NCBI GenBank assembly: GCA_964502885.1
Contig: CAZCXU010000001.1
Location: forward strand, 1 to 64,000
Origin: XYB1-FULL-44-23 sp964502885
GTDB lineage: Bacteria > Patescibacteriota > Microgenomatia > CAZETR01 > Amesbacteraceae
DNA length: 64,000 nucleotides
Reading direction: 5' to 3'
In this document: piece by piece, positions 52,963 through 61,576 of the stretch
Layout: each line of letters opens with the position of its first letter
Position numbering within the stretch: position 1 is the first letter of the stretch
Program-made: the position numbers and the translations under genes
Notes under the pieces: model-generated
What the model was told of the DNA's origin: nothing
The model's input: only the letters and a program-made list of their open reading frames with translations
Databases searched by the model: none

Positions 52963-54315
52963 ATGAAGGGACAAAGAGAGAAGGAGCCGCGATACTCATT
53001 CATCGTTGTAGTACTGATGGCACTGATGCTACCGGGACTTCTCAAACTTGCTAATGGAGCAATCAGGTATATGGCGGGGGCTGAAGGAAGACTGGCTTCA
53101 ATAACCATAGATAGTGATGGTGAATTGGGAAATATGCCGAGAGTATGGGAGTCCCTTGCTCAAGGTGGAGAGAATTTGAGGACTTTTCTGGATGGGGATA
53201 TCGGAGATGTAATCCGGCTTAAACCAAAGTACATTCGCATAGATCATATATATGATGAGTTCAAGGTGGTGAGTCGAAGTAATGGGCAGCTTATATATGA
53301 CTGGACTGCACTTGATCATACTGTAGAGAGAATTGCATCTGTGGGGGCTAAGCCATTTTTTGCACTATCATATATGCCTCCAGCGATTTCCAAGGATGGT
53401 TCCATACTGGCTGAGCCAAACAATTGGAAGGATTGGGAGGCGGTTGTACAAAAAACAATTGAACACTTCAGCGGGGAACTGGGCATTGAGGATGTGTACT
53501 ATGAAGTATGGAATGAGCCAGACTTGTTTGGTAAGTGGACTATGGGAGGAAAAAAGGACTACAAAGTTCTTTATATGTACGCATCCAGAGGCGCGACAGC
53601 GGCCAAAAATGTAAAACCATTTAAAATCGGCGGTCCAGGTACATCCGGACTATATAAGAATTGGCTTGATCGTTTTTTCCCGTTTATTTTGTCAAACAAA
53701 TTAAGATTGGATTTTTTTTCCTGGCACAGGTACGACTTAGACCTCACGAAATATGCACAGGATATTCGTAGTGTGGATGCCTGGCTGGAAAGACATCCAT
53801 ACTTCTCCCGAGTTGAAAAGATTATCTCTGAGATGGGACCAAACAGTGAGATGGGCAACGAAAACGACACACATGTGGGAGCAGCCCACACCGTAGCCAC
53901 AGCTAAGGAGCTGTTACAAAAAGTAGATATGGGTTTTAATTTTGCGGTAAATGGGAGCTGGGGAATACTGGGTAGACCAAGGTATAAAGCACTTGAATAT
54001 CTGGCGTCTCTACCACAAACCCGACTTTCGCTCTCCGGCGAGGGTACTTGGGTTAAAGCAATAGCAGCTGCTGATAAAAACGCGTCAGAGGTTCGGGTGA
54101 TATTGGTAAACTACGACCAAAAAGGGATTCACAACGAGGTGGTTCCTGTGAATTTCACAGGGCTCAAGGGAAGTAAATATAAACTAACAACTGAACTACT
54201 GGATGGCATGAGGCTAGATGAAGTAATTGCAACTACGAGCAGTTTGCTTCAATATAAGGTCCCCATGACCGCAAACTCAGTAGCCAGAGTGGTACTCAGC
54301 GTCTTAGAAGACTAA
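52963..54315 (+). CDS. Membrane-anchored glycoside hydrolase, family 39-like
   Basis: A 450-residue protein. After a basic start there is a membrane anchor (about 12-36, FIVVVLMALMLPGLLKLANGA), then a TIM-barrel: acid/base Glu185 in the EVWNEPDLF motif, and nucleophile-type Glu290 in IISEMGP, the clan GH-A pattern. FFSWHRYDLDL and an all-beta C-terminal domain (ATTSSLLQYKVPMTANSVARVVL) follow. GH39 members act on beta-xylosides or related glycans; the substrate is unknown. It is divergent from hrcA and convergent (4-base overlap) with lepA. Confidence 0.8.
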   Translation: MKGQREKEPRYSFIVVVLMALMLPGLLKLANGAIRYMAGAEGRLASITIDSDGELGNMPRVWESLAQGGENLRTFLDGDIGDVIRLKPKYIRIDHIYDEFKVVSRSNGQLIYDWTALDHTVERIASVGAKPFFALSYMPPAISKDGSILAEPNNWKDWEAVVQKTIEHFSGELGIEDVYYEVWNEPDLFGKWTMGGKKDYKVLYMYASRGATAAKNVKPFKIGGPGTSGLYKNWLDRFFPFILSNKLRLDFFSWHRYDLDLTKYAQDIRSVDAWLERHPYFSRVEKIISEMGPNSEMGNENDTHVGAAHTVATAKELLQKVDMGFNFAVNGSWGILGRPRYKALEYLASLPQTRLSLSGEGTWVKAIAAADKNASEVRVILVNYDQKGIHNEVVPVNFTGLKGSKYKLTTELLDGMRLDEVIATTSSLLQYKVPMTANSVARVVLSVLED

Positions 54316-56102
54316 TCTATTTTGAGGATGGAAAGAAACGCTTCCTGGGGTAAATCTACTTTACCGACCCGTTTCATTCTGGCCTTACCCTTCTTTTGTT
54401 TTTTGAGAAGCTTATCCTTACGGGTTTGATCTCCCCCATAAAGCTTGGCAGTGACATCCTTACGAAAAGCTTTCAGGTCTGCCCTGGCTACAACGTGGCT
54501 ACCGATAGCCGCCTGTATAACAACTTCATATTGCTGCCGAGGAATAATCTCTTTAAGTCTCTCGACCAGTTGTCGTCCCATTCCCTGGCTCTGAAACTTG
54601 GGGACTATCTGGGAAAGAGAATCTATTCGCTCCTGTGAAATGAGAATGTCGAGACGAATCAAATCCGATGGCACAAATCCGATAATTTCATAATCCAAAG
54701 TAGCAAATCCCTGGGAAACACTCTTCAGTTGATCGTAAAACTTGCGAATCAATTCGACTAGGGGGAGTTGATAGGTCAGACGCACTAGGCTTCCTAGGTA
54801 TGTCATGTCCAGCATTACTCCCCTATGATTTTGACAAAGCTGCATGGTTGCACCCACATAGGTGACCGGAACAAAAACGTTTAATAGCAGAACAGGTTCA
54901 CGAATCTCGCGAACAAATGACATATCCGGCAAATCCATAGCACGAGAAATGTGGATAATTTCACCCGTAGTGGTAAGCACCTCATATTCTACAGATGGGG
55001 CTACTGCGATAAGGTCTATATTGAATTCCCGCTCGAGTCGCTCTTGGACTATATCGGCATGTAAAAGCCCCAATAAGCCCAGGCGAAAACCATTACCCAA
55101 CGCAGGGGAAAATTCCGGCTGATAAGCAATCGAACTGTCCTGAAGTTTTAGTTTATCCAGCGCGTCACGCAACAAATTGATTTCAGCACCATCCAATGGG
55201 TAAAAACTGACAAATACGACAGGTTTGATCGGCTGATATCCTGGCAACTGCTGAATAGCTGGAGCATCTTCAGAAGTCAGAGTGTCTCCTACGTTAATCA
55301 GGGATGGATCGCGTAATCCGGTGACGATGTAACCAACTTCGCCAGCAGACAAGCCGGGAGCGCTTTTGCGGAACGGCACAAAGAACCCCACTTCAATTGC
55401 AGAAAGATGAGCAGAAGTCCCCAGCAAACGAAGTTTTTGACCAGCAGTAATTACCCCATCGACCAACCGGATCCAGGCTAGCACCCCCAAATGCGGATCA
55501 TAACTAGAATTAAACACCAAGGCCCGAGGAGAAGAAGATATTGATGCGTCCCCGTGTGGCGCGGGAATACGCTTAACTATTTCACTGAGTAGCTCAGGAA
55601 TACCGACCCCGGTTTTGGCTGATATTTTTAGTATCGAATCTGGTTCGAAATGAAAAACGTCGACCATCTGGCGCACTGTTTCTGCAACGTTGGCTGTTGA
55701 GACGTCAATTTTATTGATAACAGGTACAATCGCCAGATTTTGCTTTATGGCCTGTTGATAATGAGCGAGTGTCTGCGCCTGAACTCCCTGCGTGGAATCT
55801 ACCAAAAGAATGACCCCCTCACAGGCTGCAAGCGAGCGACTGACTTCGTAAGAAAAATCCACATGTCCAGGAGTATCAATAAGATTAAAGATATAGTTCT
55901 GCCCTGCCTCATTGTAGATCATTCTGACCGGAGCAAGTTTTATAGTGATTCCCCGCTCACGTTCAATGGGGTTACTGTCCAAAAGCTGCTCCTGCATTTC
56001 ACGCTTGGATACGGTGTGCGTCTCCTCGAGAAGACGATCTGCTAGCGTGGATTTGCCATGATCAATATGGGCAACGATGGCAAAATTACGAATGCTGTTC
56101 AC
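54312..56102 (-). CDS. lepA: Elongation factor 4 (LepA)
   Basis: A 596-residue EF-4, a ribosomal GTPase that helps initiation/biogenesis. G1 AHIDHGKST, RGITIKL, DTPGHVDF, NKID; domains II-V and the C-terminal KLYGGDQTRKDKLLKKQKKGKARMKRVG-type tail are complete. It starts with GTG; an extended -10 (TGGTAAAAT) lies seven bases upstream, so it is predicted leaderless. Confidence 0.97.
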   Translation of the reverse strand: MNSIRNFAIVAHIDHGKSTLADRLLEETHTVSKREMQEQLLDSNPIERERGITIKLAPVRMIYNEAGQNYIFNLIDTPGHVDFSYEVSRSLAACEGVILLVDSTQGVQAQTLAHYQQAIKQNLAIVPVINKIDVSTANVAETVRQMVDVFHFEPDSILKISAKTGVGIPELLSEIVKRIPAPHGDASISSSPRALVFNSSYDPHLGVLAWIRLVDGVITAGQKLRLLGTSAHLSAIEVGFFVPFRKSAPGLSAGEVGYIVTGLRDPSLINVGDTLTSEDAPAIQQLPGYQPIKPVVFVSFYPLDGAEINLLRDALDKLKLQDSSIAYQPEFSPALGNGFRLGLLGLLHADIVQERLEREFNIDLIAVAPSVEYEVLTTTGEIIHISRAMDLPDMSFVREIREPVLLLNVFVPVTYVGATMQLCQNHRGVMLDMTYLGSLVRLTYQLPLVELIRKFYDQLKSVSQGFATLDYEIIGFVPSDLIRLDILISQERIDSLSQIVPKFQSQGMGRQLVERLKEIIPRQQYEVVIQAAIGSHVVARADLKAFRKDVTAKLYGGDQTRKDKLLKKQKKGKARMKRVGKVDLPQEAFLSILKID

Positions 56103-56109
56103 GGGGCTA

Positions 56110-56118
56110 ATTTTACCA
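56110..56118 (-). promoter_or_regulatory. Extended -10 of a probable leaderless lepA promoter
   Basis: TGG-TAAAAT (TG element plus 5/6), then TAGCCCC, then GTG. Confidence 0.5.
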
Positions 56119-56137
56119 TCAATAAGGCTCTGTGAAT

Positions 56138-57811
56138 TTAAAATCCAGGACCGTTGGCGTGGCCGATCAATGGCTCACGGGTACGTGATAAGCCGCTTTT
56201 ACGGAATAAAGCGTGTCGACTGAGTGTCGAAAAAATAGTTCGAAGCTGTTCCACATGGAATAAATATGAAAAAAGCAAATAGACAGCAATGCCTATTGCC
56301 GAACTTATCACTGTTAGCATAAGCAATGGAATGGTGCGAGTGGTATCAAATACAAAACGGTCAAGCAAACGCATAGGAATCCAAAGACTTATGCCTGAGA
56401 TCAGACCTGTCACAAATAACTTTCCTACTGAAGTAAAAAAATGAGATAAACTCCAGCGGTCCATTCCTATCCTTCCTGAGAGAATTTGAAAAAGGATAAT
56501 ACTCTCAATCAGTGATGATGCAGAAATACCTACAGCCAGTCCAAAAATTCCCAAAGACGTAAGATTTACAAGCAATACTGTTATTGATGTATTAAGAACT
56601 GCGCCTGCGATTCCAACCACTAAGGGAGTTTTTGTATCGTGGAGAGCGTAAAAACCACGAATAACCAACTGGGACACAGCTGAAAAGATTGATGACAGAC
56701 AAAGGATTGCAAGTAATTTCCCGGTAGTAATGGTGGCTATCCACGGAAATGACTTGGCACCGAAAACCAAGCGGACAATGGGAATGCGCAGAACAATGAA
56801 GATAATGGTAATGGGGAGAGCCATAAAAACTATCTGCAAAAGCGAGTCCAAAAGGGTGCGGCGAAATGTCTTTTTGTCTGGTTCAGAAGCCAGGTGAGAC
56901 AAAGCCGGAAGGGCAGCCTGGCCAATCGTGACTCCAAAAAGAGAAACAGGCAATGCGTACAGAAGTCTAGCAACATTAAACATCGTCAAAGAACCGTGGC
57001 TCAATAGAGAGGCCAGTATTACAGCGACTAGCTGCTCTATCTGGTCGATACCCAAAGCCAATGCCCGTGGGGGCAACAGACGAAAAATTTCAAAAACATG
57101 AGGATTTCGGTAATTGAAAGATCTTATGGGGCGAAATCCCAATTTCACCGCAACGGGTATCTGTATGGCCATATGCAAAAATGCCCCAAATACGACACCT
57201 ATCGCCGGACCATAAATTCCCATAATTGGGGATAGAAATAGTGTGCCCATTATGATGCCGAGATTGTAAAGAATGGGAGCGATAGCAGGAATTAAAAAAC
57301 GTTGATGCGATTGAATAATTCCTGTCATGAATCCGGAAATGCTGAAAAAAATCTGAGCAACTAACATCACACGAAGTACGCCAGTCATTGTGATAATCTG
57401 CTGCTCGTTGAATCCGGGAGCTATTAGACGGCTGAGGGGATTGGCGAAGACAAAGATCAAGAGAGAAATTACCACAAATATCGCAAGCACCAGATTCAGG
57501 GAAGTGCCAGCAACCAGCCAGAGATCCCTATCTTTTTTTGACAAAAGACGGGTGAATACCGGAATAAAAGCCGCTGAAAGAGATCCGATGACAAGTAATT
57601 GGAAGATCGTGTCCGGAATCACAAAAGCTGCGTAATATACGTCCAAAAGAGAAGTCTTGTCACCGAAGAACACACTGATAAGAAGCCTGGTCTTCAATAG
57701 TCCAATAAGATGCGAGGCAGCGAATGTGATCATAATAATGATGGCAGCCGAGAGAATGCTTGTCTGACGACGCAAAAAGAGACTACTTCCGTTTTTGAAA
57801 AGTTCTTTCAT
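56138..57811 (-). CDS. murJ: Lipid II flippase MurJ
   Basis: A 557-residue, about 14-helix MOP-superfamily flippase that exports lipid II. Recognisable parts are FFGDKTSLLDVYYAAFVIPDTIFQLLVIGSLSAAFIPVFTRLL and PPRALALGIDQIEQLVAVILASLLSHGSLTMFNVARLLYALPVSLFGVTIGQAALPALSHLA. ATG at 57811 (MKELFKN) is chosen; an upstream frame reaches into antisense of rpsT and is not protein-like. A perfect TATAAT is seven bases upstream of the ATG. Confidence 0.95.
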   Translation of the reverse strand: MKELFKNGSSLFLRRQTSILSAAIIIMITFAASHLIGLLKTRLLISVFFGDKTSLLDVYYAAFVIPDTIFQLLVIGSLSAAFIPVFTRLLSKKDRDLWLVAGTSLNLVLAIFVVISLLIFVFANPLSRLIAPGFNEQQIITMTGVLRVMLVAQIFFSISGFMTGIIQSHQRFLIPAIAPILYNLGIIMGTLFLSPIMGIYGPAIGVVFGAFLHMAIQIPVAVKLGFRPIRSFNYRNPHVFEIFRLLPPRALALGIDQIEQLVAVILASLLSHGSLTMFNVARLLYALPVSLFGVTIGQAALPALSHLASEPDKKTFRRTLLDSLLQIVFMALPITIIFIVLRIPIVRLVFGAKSFPWIATITTGKLLAILCLSSIFSAVSQLVIRGFYALHDTKTPLVVGIAGAVLNTSITVLLVNLTSLGIFGLAVGISASSLIESIILFQILSGRIGMDRWSLSHFFTSVGKLFVTGLISGISLWIPMRLLDRFVFDTTRTIPLLMLTVISSAIGIAVYLLFSYLFHVEQLRTIFSTLSRHALFRKSGLSRTREPLIGHANGPGF

Positions 57812-57818
57812 GTGTGAT

Positions 57819-57824
57819 ATTATA
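57819..57824 (-). promoter_or_regulatory. -10 box of a probable leaderless murJ promoter
   Basis: TATAAT (6/6), then ATCACAC, then ATG. It lies in the 43-base gap divergent from rpsT. Confidence 0.5.
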
Positions 57825-57854
57825 TGGCGGTTATATTGCAAATAATAGAAGGTT

Positions 57855-58091
57855 ATGCCGATATTACGAAACGCCATCCGCAAGCTGAGATCAGATAAGC
57901 GCAGATCAGCGGTCAACCAGAAAGTAAGAAGAAAAGCCAAGGAGACTGTTTCTTCGATGAGAAAAAAACCGACAGTAAAAACATTGGAATCCCTGTTTTC
58001 AGCTTTAGACAAAGCGGTTAAAGGTAGAGTCATTCACAAAAATAAGGCTGCAAGACTGAAGTCCCGACTTTCCAAGTTGATGAAGAAATAA
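57855..58091 (+). CDS. rpsT: 30S ribosomal protein bS20
   Basis: A 78-residue bS20. MPILRNAIRKLRSDKRRSAVNQKVRRKAKETVSSMRKKP and AVKGRVIHKNKAARLKSRLSKLMKK show its helical rRNA-binding form. GAAGG lies five bases before the ATG, so this gene uses a Shine-Dalgarno. It is alone upstream of the pilus-like genes. Confidence 0.94.
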   Translation: MPILRNAIRKLRSDKRRSAVNQKVRRKAKETVSSMRKKPTVKTLESLFSALDKAVKGRVIHKNKAARLKSRLSKLMKK

Positions 58092-58097
58092 AGCTAT

Positions 58098-58106
58098 TGG
58101 TATACT
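58098..58106 (+). promoter_or_regulatory. Extended -10 of a probable leaderless promoter for the PilN-like gene
   Basis: TGG-TATACT (TG element plus 5/6), then GAGATA, then ATG, just behind rpsT. Confidence 0.5.
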
Positions 58107-58112
58107 GAGATA

Positions 58113-58640
58113 ATGCCTGCCCACTCCAGAGTTAATCTATTGCCTCCCTCGGAGTTTGAACTGAGCTTTTGGGGTAGGTTTTTAAGATGGGCAGTAACTA
58201 CCGGCAGATATATCATTGTGCTAGCTGAATTGTTGGTAATACTAGCGTTTTTGTCCAGATTCAAGCTGGATGAAGACTTAAGAAATATCAATGAGCAAAT
58301 AAACGGGCAGGTAAATTTTCTTGAACGCACATACAGGCAGGAATCAGAGTTTCGACAGCTCCAAAATAAAATTGCTTTAACTAAAAAATATCTGAACCTG
58401 CGCCCCTCGCCCTATGAAAGCCTGGATTACCTTGACAAGAGGCTGCCCGATGAAGTGGTGATAAGAACATGGAATATTAATATGGGGGAGTTCTCCTTTT
58501 CTGCCGAAACACAGAATGAGAAGGCCATGGGTAAAATAATGGCTACGATGTCTGGAGATAAAAAATGGAAAAGCATTGACGTGACGCAACTATACGGTGA
58601 AAAAGTCTCAGGAATTAAATTTTCAATTACAGCCAAGTAA
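58113..58640 (+). CDS. PilN-like type IV pilus assembly protein
   Basis: A 175-residue bitopic protein. The N-terminal signature VNLLPPSEFEL resembles the INLLP motif of PilN, which binds PilM; one membrane segment (about 29-48) and a helical then alpha/beta part follow. The fold is short for PilN. It starts an operon-like set (58113-60976) with PilO-like, a small membrane protein and a surface protein. No pilM is adjacent. Confidence 0.65.
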   Translation: MPAHSRVNLLPPSEFELSFWGRFLRWAVTTGRYIIVLAELLVILAFLSRFKLDEDLRNINEQINGQVNFLERTYRQESEFRQLQNKIALTKKYLNLRPSPYESLDYLDKRLPDEVVIRTWNINMGEFSFSAETQNEKAMGKIMATMSGDKKWKSIDVTQLYGEKVSGIKFSITAK

Positions 58641-58645
58641 GTCTT

Positions 58646-59299
58646 ATGGCACTTGATTATAAAAGCAGTTTAAGCAGATACCGGAGGTATTTACAGATGG
58701 TATCAAACAAACCACTGTGGACAGCCAGTCTGTGGGTAATTTTCTCTTTGGTACTGCTTATTGTGCTGGTGATATGGGCACTGCGTCCAACATTAGTAAC
58801 TATATCAGGATTGATGGGCAAGATAGAGAGTCAGAGAAACATCAGCAAACAACTAGAAGATAAAATCGCAACAGTGCAACAAGCGTTTGCAGAAATGGAC
58901 TCAGTGGCTACGTCAATGCCGCTTTTAGAAGCAGCCGTCCCCGCTGAGGCTCAGTGGAATCAATTGGCCGGAGATCTGGAAAAAATTGCAACAGACAGCA
59001 GCTTGGCCCTCATAGGTATTACCATAGCAGAGATAGCAAATGATGTGAGTGAATTGAAGATTGACCCAGCGATGTCTGCTGCGTCCAGAGCACAAATGCT
59101 ACCTGCAGGAATTATTCCCGTTAGTTTTATTTTTTCAGCATCAGGGAATTATGCTGATGTAAAAAACGCAGTGCGGCAAATTGAATCTTTGGCACGAAAG
59201 CCTCTGCTGCGTTCGGTTTCTATTACTCCAAACAAGGAAGGTAATCTGGATTTAACGATAATAGGTGAAGCAATATTTATTAAACCAAACGAGCCATGA
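58646..59299 (+). CDS. PilO-like protein
   Basis: A 217-residue bitopic protein. A membrane segment (about 28-48, LWVIFSLVLLIVLVIWALRP) is followed by a coiled-coil stretch (IESQRNISKQLEDKIATVQQAFAEM) and an alpha/beta domain (IPVSFIFSASGNYADVKNAVRQIESLARKPLLRSVSIT), matching PilO. It would pair with the PilN-like protein in the inner-membrane platform. Confidence 0.7.
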   Translation: MALDYKSSLSRYRRYLQMVSNKPLWTASLWVIFSLVLLIVLVIWALRPTLVTISGLMGKIESQRNISKQLEDKIATVQQAFAEMDSVATSMPLLEAAVPAEAQWNQLAGDLEKIATDSSLALIGITIAEIANDVSELKIDPAMSAASRAQMLPAGIIPVSFIFSASGNYADVKNAVRQIESLARKPLLRSVSITPNKEGNLDLTIIGEAIFIKPNEP

Positions 59300-59514
59300 A
59301 AAAAAGAGGATTAGACAAGGATCTTGTGCTACTATTAATTACGACCTTGATTATGTTGTGTACCTGGGTAGGGCTTGAGGTCTATCGCTCGTACGCACAT
59401 AGCCCCGTAGAGCCCGAGGTGGAGAAACATCTAAAAATGCTTGATCCCACTTTGGATAAAACGGTGTTTTCTTTGTTATCAGAAGAGGAGAAGAACTCTG
59501 ATGAGAAACCGTGA
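59296..59514 (+). CDS. Small single-pass membrane protein of the pilus-like cluster
   Basis: A 72-residue protein with one membrane segment (about 11-30, VLLLITTLIMLCTWVGLEVY) and an acidic tail (LSEEEKNSDEKP). It overlaps the previous gene by ATGA and the next by 14 bases, so the four genes are translated together. No family recognised. Confidence 0.65.
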   Translation: MKKRGLDKDLVLLLITTLIMLCTWVGLEVYRSYAHSPVEPEVEKHLKMLDPTLDKTVFSLLSEEEKNSDEKP

Positions 59515-60976
59515 GATAAAAATTCCCACACTATTTGGACTGTTGCTGGCAATTGGCGGCCTGGCGAGTGGGATAGTGATGGTACAGAGTCAGCTGAGAC
59601 AAAGAGCTGAGGCTGCATCGGCACTTGCACCTAACTCCGTTGTCATTTCAAATGTAACTGAGAATAGTTTTTCAGTGTCATGGACTACCGACAGGGCTGT
59701 AAATGGAAGAGTGGTGTTTTCAAAAAAGGGAGAGAGTGTGTCGAATACAATTGCAGATGATCGCGATCGAGCAAACGGATCGATTGAAACGTACTTTACC
59801 CACTTTGTAACGGTTGATAATTTGGAGCCACAAACAGAGTATGAGTTTCAGATTAACTCGGGGGGGGAGTTTTTTGGAGTCACAAAAGACGTACCGTATC
59901 AGATAGCCACTGCAAAGAAGATAGATAGTAAGCCAGATGCAGATGTGGCTTATGGTGAGATAAAGACAGCAACCGGGGAACCGGCGGTTGGAGCGCTAGT
60001 TTATGTTGAAGCTCCCGGAGGAATTGTCCAGTCTACTATCGTTACCAAACAAAGCGGATCTTTTGTAATCCCCTTGTCCACCGTGAGAAAAGCCGACTTG
60101 TCAGGATATCTAGATTATGACCGCTCAAACACTTTGATCACAATCCGAGTTGATAATGGGGCTTTGGGAAAAACCACAGCAACTCTATATACATCAGATG
60201 ATAGCCCTGTCCCTGAATTGGTTCTGGGAAATACATACGATTTTGCTTCCGAGACAGGGAACCGCCAAGAGACAAAATCGTCTGGCATGAACTACTCAGA
60301 TACCCAAACTGACACCCAGACTGAATCAGAATCCCAATCCATTTCAGTGCCTGTTACTGGCCTACAGCTTACTTCCCCCATGGATGGTGAGGGGGTTAAT
60401 GCGAATATGCCCGTTATTATCGGGAAAGCGCCGGCAGGAACCGAAATAACTATTGAGGTCCACTCTGAAAATCAAATCAAAACAACTGTGGCCGCTGATG
60501 AAAATGGCACATTTTCATACAATGTAAGTACCCCACTTGAGCCCGGGGAACACACCATTACTATTTCGGCGGTGGTCGGAGGAGTGTTACAAAGAGTTAC
60601 AAGAACTTTTACTGTCTATGCTGAGGGGGAAAGTTATTTGCCCGCTTATTCGGCGACTCCTTCAGCGACTTTGGCTCCCTCCATCTTTCCTTCCCCAACC
60701 ATTACCAATACTCCACGGCCTACGGCAACCCCACGACCAACGGCAACACCAAGACCAACTAATACACCAAGACCCACAACAACCCCAAAGCCGGAAATAA
60801 CTGTTACACCCACCGTGATCCTGCAACCGTCCCCCACTATTGAACCGATAATTTCTCAAGCCCCCGATAATTTGCCGGAGTCCGGCACTCTTGACCACTC
60901 ACTATTATTGATACTATTGGGAGTAGGATTGATACTTTCCGGCGTTTGGTGGCACAAGACTACGACTTTGCGGTAA
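59501..60976 (+). CDS. Cell-surface protein with FN3 and Ig-like parts and an LPESG sorting signal
   Basis: A 491-residue protein. An N-terminal signal/membrane segment (about 10-30) is followed by a fibronectin-III-like domain (ISNVTENSFSVSWTTDRAVNGRVVFS), a carboxypeptidase-regulatory-like fold (ATGEPAVGALVYVEAPGG), an Ig-like domain (LTSPMDGEGVNANMPVIIGKAPAGTEITIEV) and a Thr/Pro repeat. The C-terminus is a sorting signal: LPESG (about 458-462), a hydrophobic run (LLLILLGVGLILSGVWW) and the basic tail HKTTTLR. ATG at 59501 (MRNREIK) is chosen. A likely sortase substrate. Confidence 0.75.
   Translation: MRNREIKIPTLFGLLLAIGGLASGIVMVQSQLRQRAEAASALAPNSVVISNVTENSFSVSWTTDRAVNGRVVFSKKGESVSNTIADDRDRANGSIETYFTHFVTVDNLEPQTEYEFQINSGGEFFGVTKDVPYQIATAKKIDSKPDADVAYGEIKTATGEPAVGALVYVEAPGGIVQSTIVTKQSGSFVIPLSTVRKADLSGYLDYDRSNTLITIRVDNGALGKTTATLYTSDDSPVPELVLGNTYDFASETGNRQETKSSGMNYSDTQTDTQTESESQSISVPVTGLQLTSPMDGEGVNANMPVIIGKAPAGTEITIEVHSENQIKTTVAADENGTFSYNVSTPLEPGEHTITISAVVGGVLQRVTRTFTVYAEGESYLPAYSATPSATLAPSIFPSPTITNTPRPTATPRPTATPRPTNTPRPTTTPKPEITVTPTVILQPSPTIEPIISQAPDNLPESGTLDHSLLLILLGVGLILSGVWWHKTTTLR
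60704..60792 (+). repeat. TPRPTA-type protein repeat
   Basis: About five 18-base units encode TPRPTA, TPRPTA, TPRPTN, TPRPTT and TPKPEI. This is the stalk between the Ig-like part and the sorting signal. Confidence 0.85.
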
Positions 60977-60979
60977 AAT
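60974..60979 (+). promoter_or_regulatory. -10 box of a probable leaderless promoter for the HAD gene
   Basis: TAAAAT (5/6), then TTGATT, then GTG at 60986. The box starts in the stop codon of the preceding gene. Confidence 0.4.
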
Positions 60980-60985
60980 TTGATT

Positions 60986-61576
60986 GTGAAGGATATTGGG
61001 AAAATGGCACCAATTAAGATCGGGTTGGATTTCGATGGGGTTGTGGCGTACAACCCACTTAGAGCGACCAGAGCTGTGGTTTCGTTTTTTAAAAAAAATG
61101 TTCTAAAAAAAAGAAAATTAAGTTTTTTTGTACCTAAAAACAAGGTACAAACATGGTTATGGATTATGCTGCATGAAAGCAGCCTGTTCCCTTCGGCCGG
61201 AAAGGGTTTACTTAGACAAATGTCAGGGAATCCGAGGTATGAATTTTATCTGATTACCGGCAGGTATGACTGCCTTGGCTTCCAAGTCAGAAAATGGTTG
61301 AACAAGTTTGACATGGATGGAGTATTCAAGGAGATCTTTGTAAACGAAGAGAAAGAGCAGCCGCATTTGTTCAAATCGCGGATGATTGAGCAGCTGAATC
61401 TAGATGTATACGTTGAAGACAACTGGGACATAGTCAACTTTCTCAAAGACAAATTCGGGAAGAAAATTTATTGGGTATGCAACTTACTGGATAGACATGT
61501 GCATTACGAAAAAAAATTTCCGAGTTTAAAAGAAGCACTGGAAGACTGCCTGAGCCTAGAACCTAATGAGCCATGA
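60986..61576 (+). CDS. HAD-superfamily hydrolase
   Basis: A 196-residue HAD phosphatase-like protein. Motif I is GLDFDGVVA (the nucleophile Asp), motif II includes LITGRYD, and motif III/IV is YVEDNWD with a later Lys. It resembles predicted 5'-nucleotidase-type or phosphatase members; substrate unknown. Start is uncertain: GTG at 60986, six bases after a TAAAAT, or ATG at 61004 (MAPIKIG). It overlaps the next glycosyltransferase (ATGA), so a role in surface-sugar work is possible. Confidence 0.75.
   Translation: MKDIGKMAPIKIGLDFDGVVAYNPLRATRAVVSFFKKNVLKKRKLSFFVPKNKVQTWLWIMLHESSLFPSAGKGLLRQMSGNPRYEFYLITGRYDCLGFQVRKWLNKFDMDGVFKEIFVNEEKEQPHLFKSRMIEQLNLDVYVEDNWDIVNFLKDKFGKKIYWVCNLLDRHVHYEKKFPSLKEALEDCLSLEPNEP

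Noticed and set aside
57812..58033. 74-residue N-terminal extension of murJ
   Set aside because: It would be antisense to rpsT, and a perfect TATAAT lies inside it seven bases before the internal ATG.
60704..60792. CRISPR-like or tandem DNA repeat
   Set aside because: Short in-frame 18-base units encoding TPRPTA within a surface protein; no spacers.
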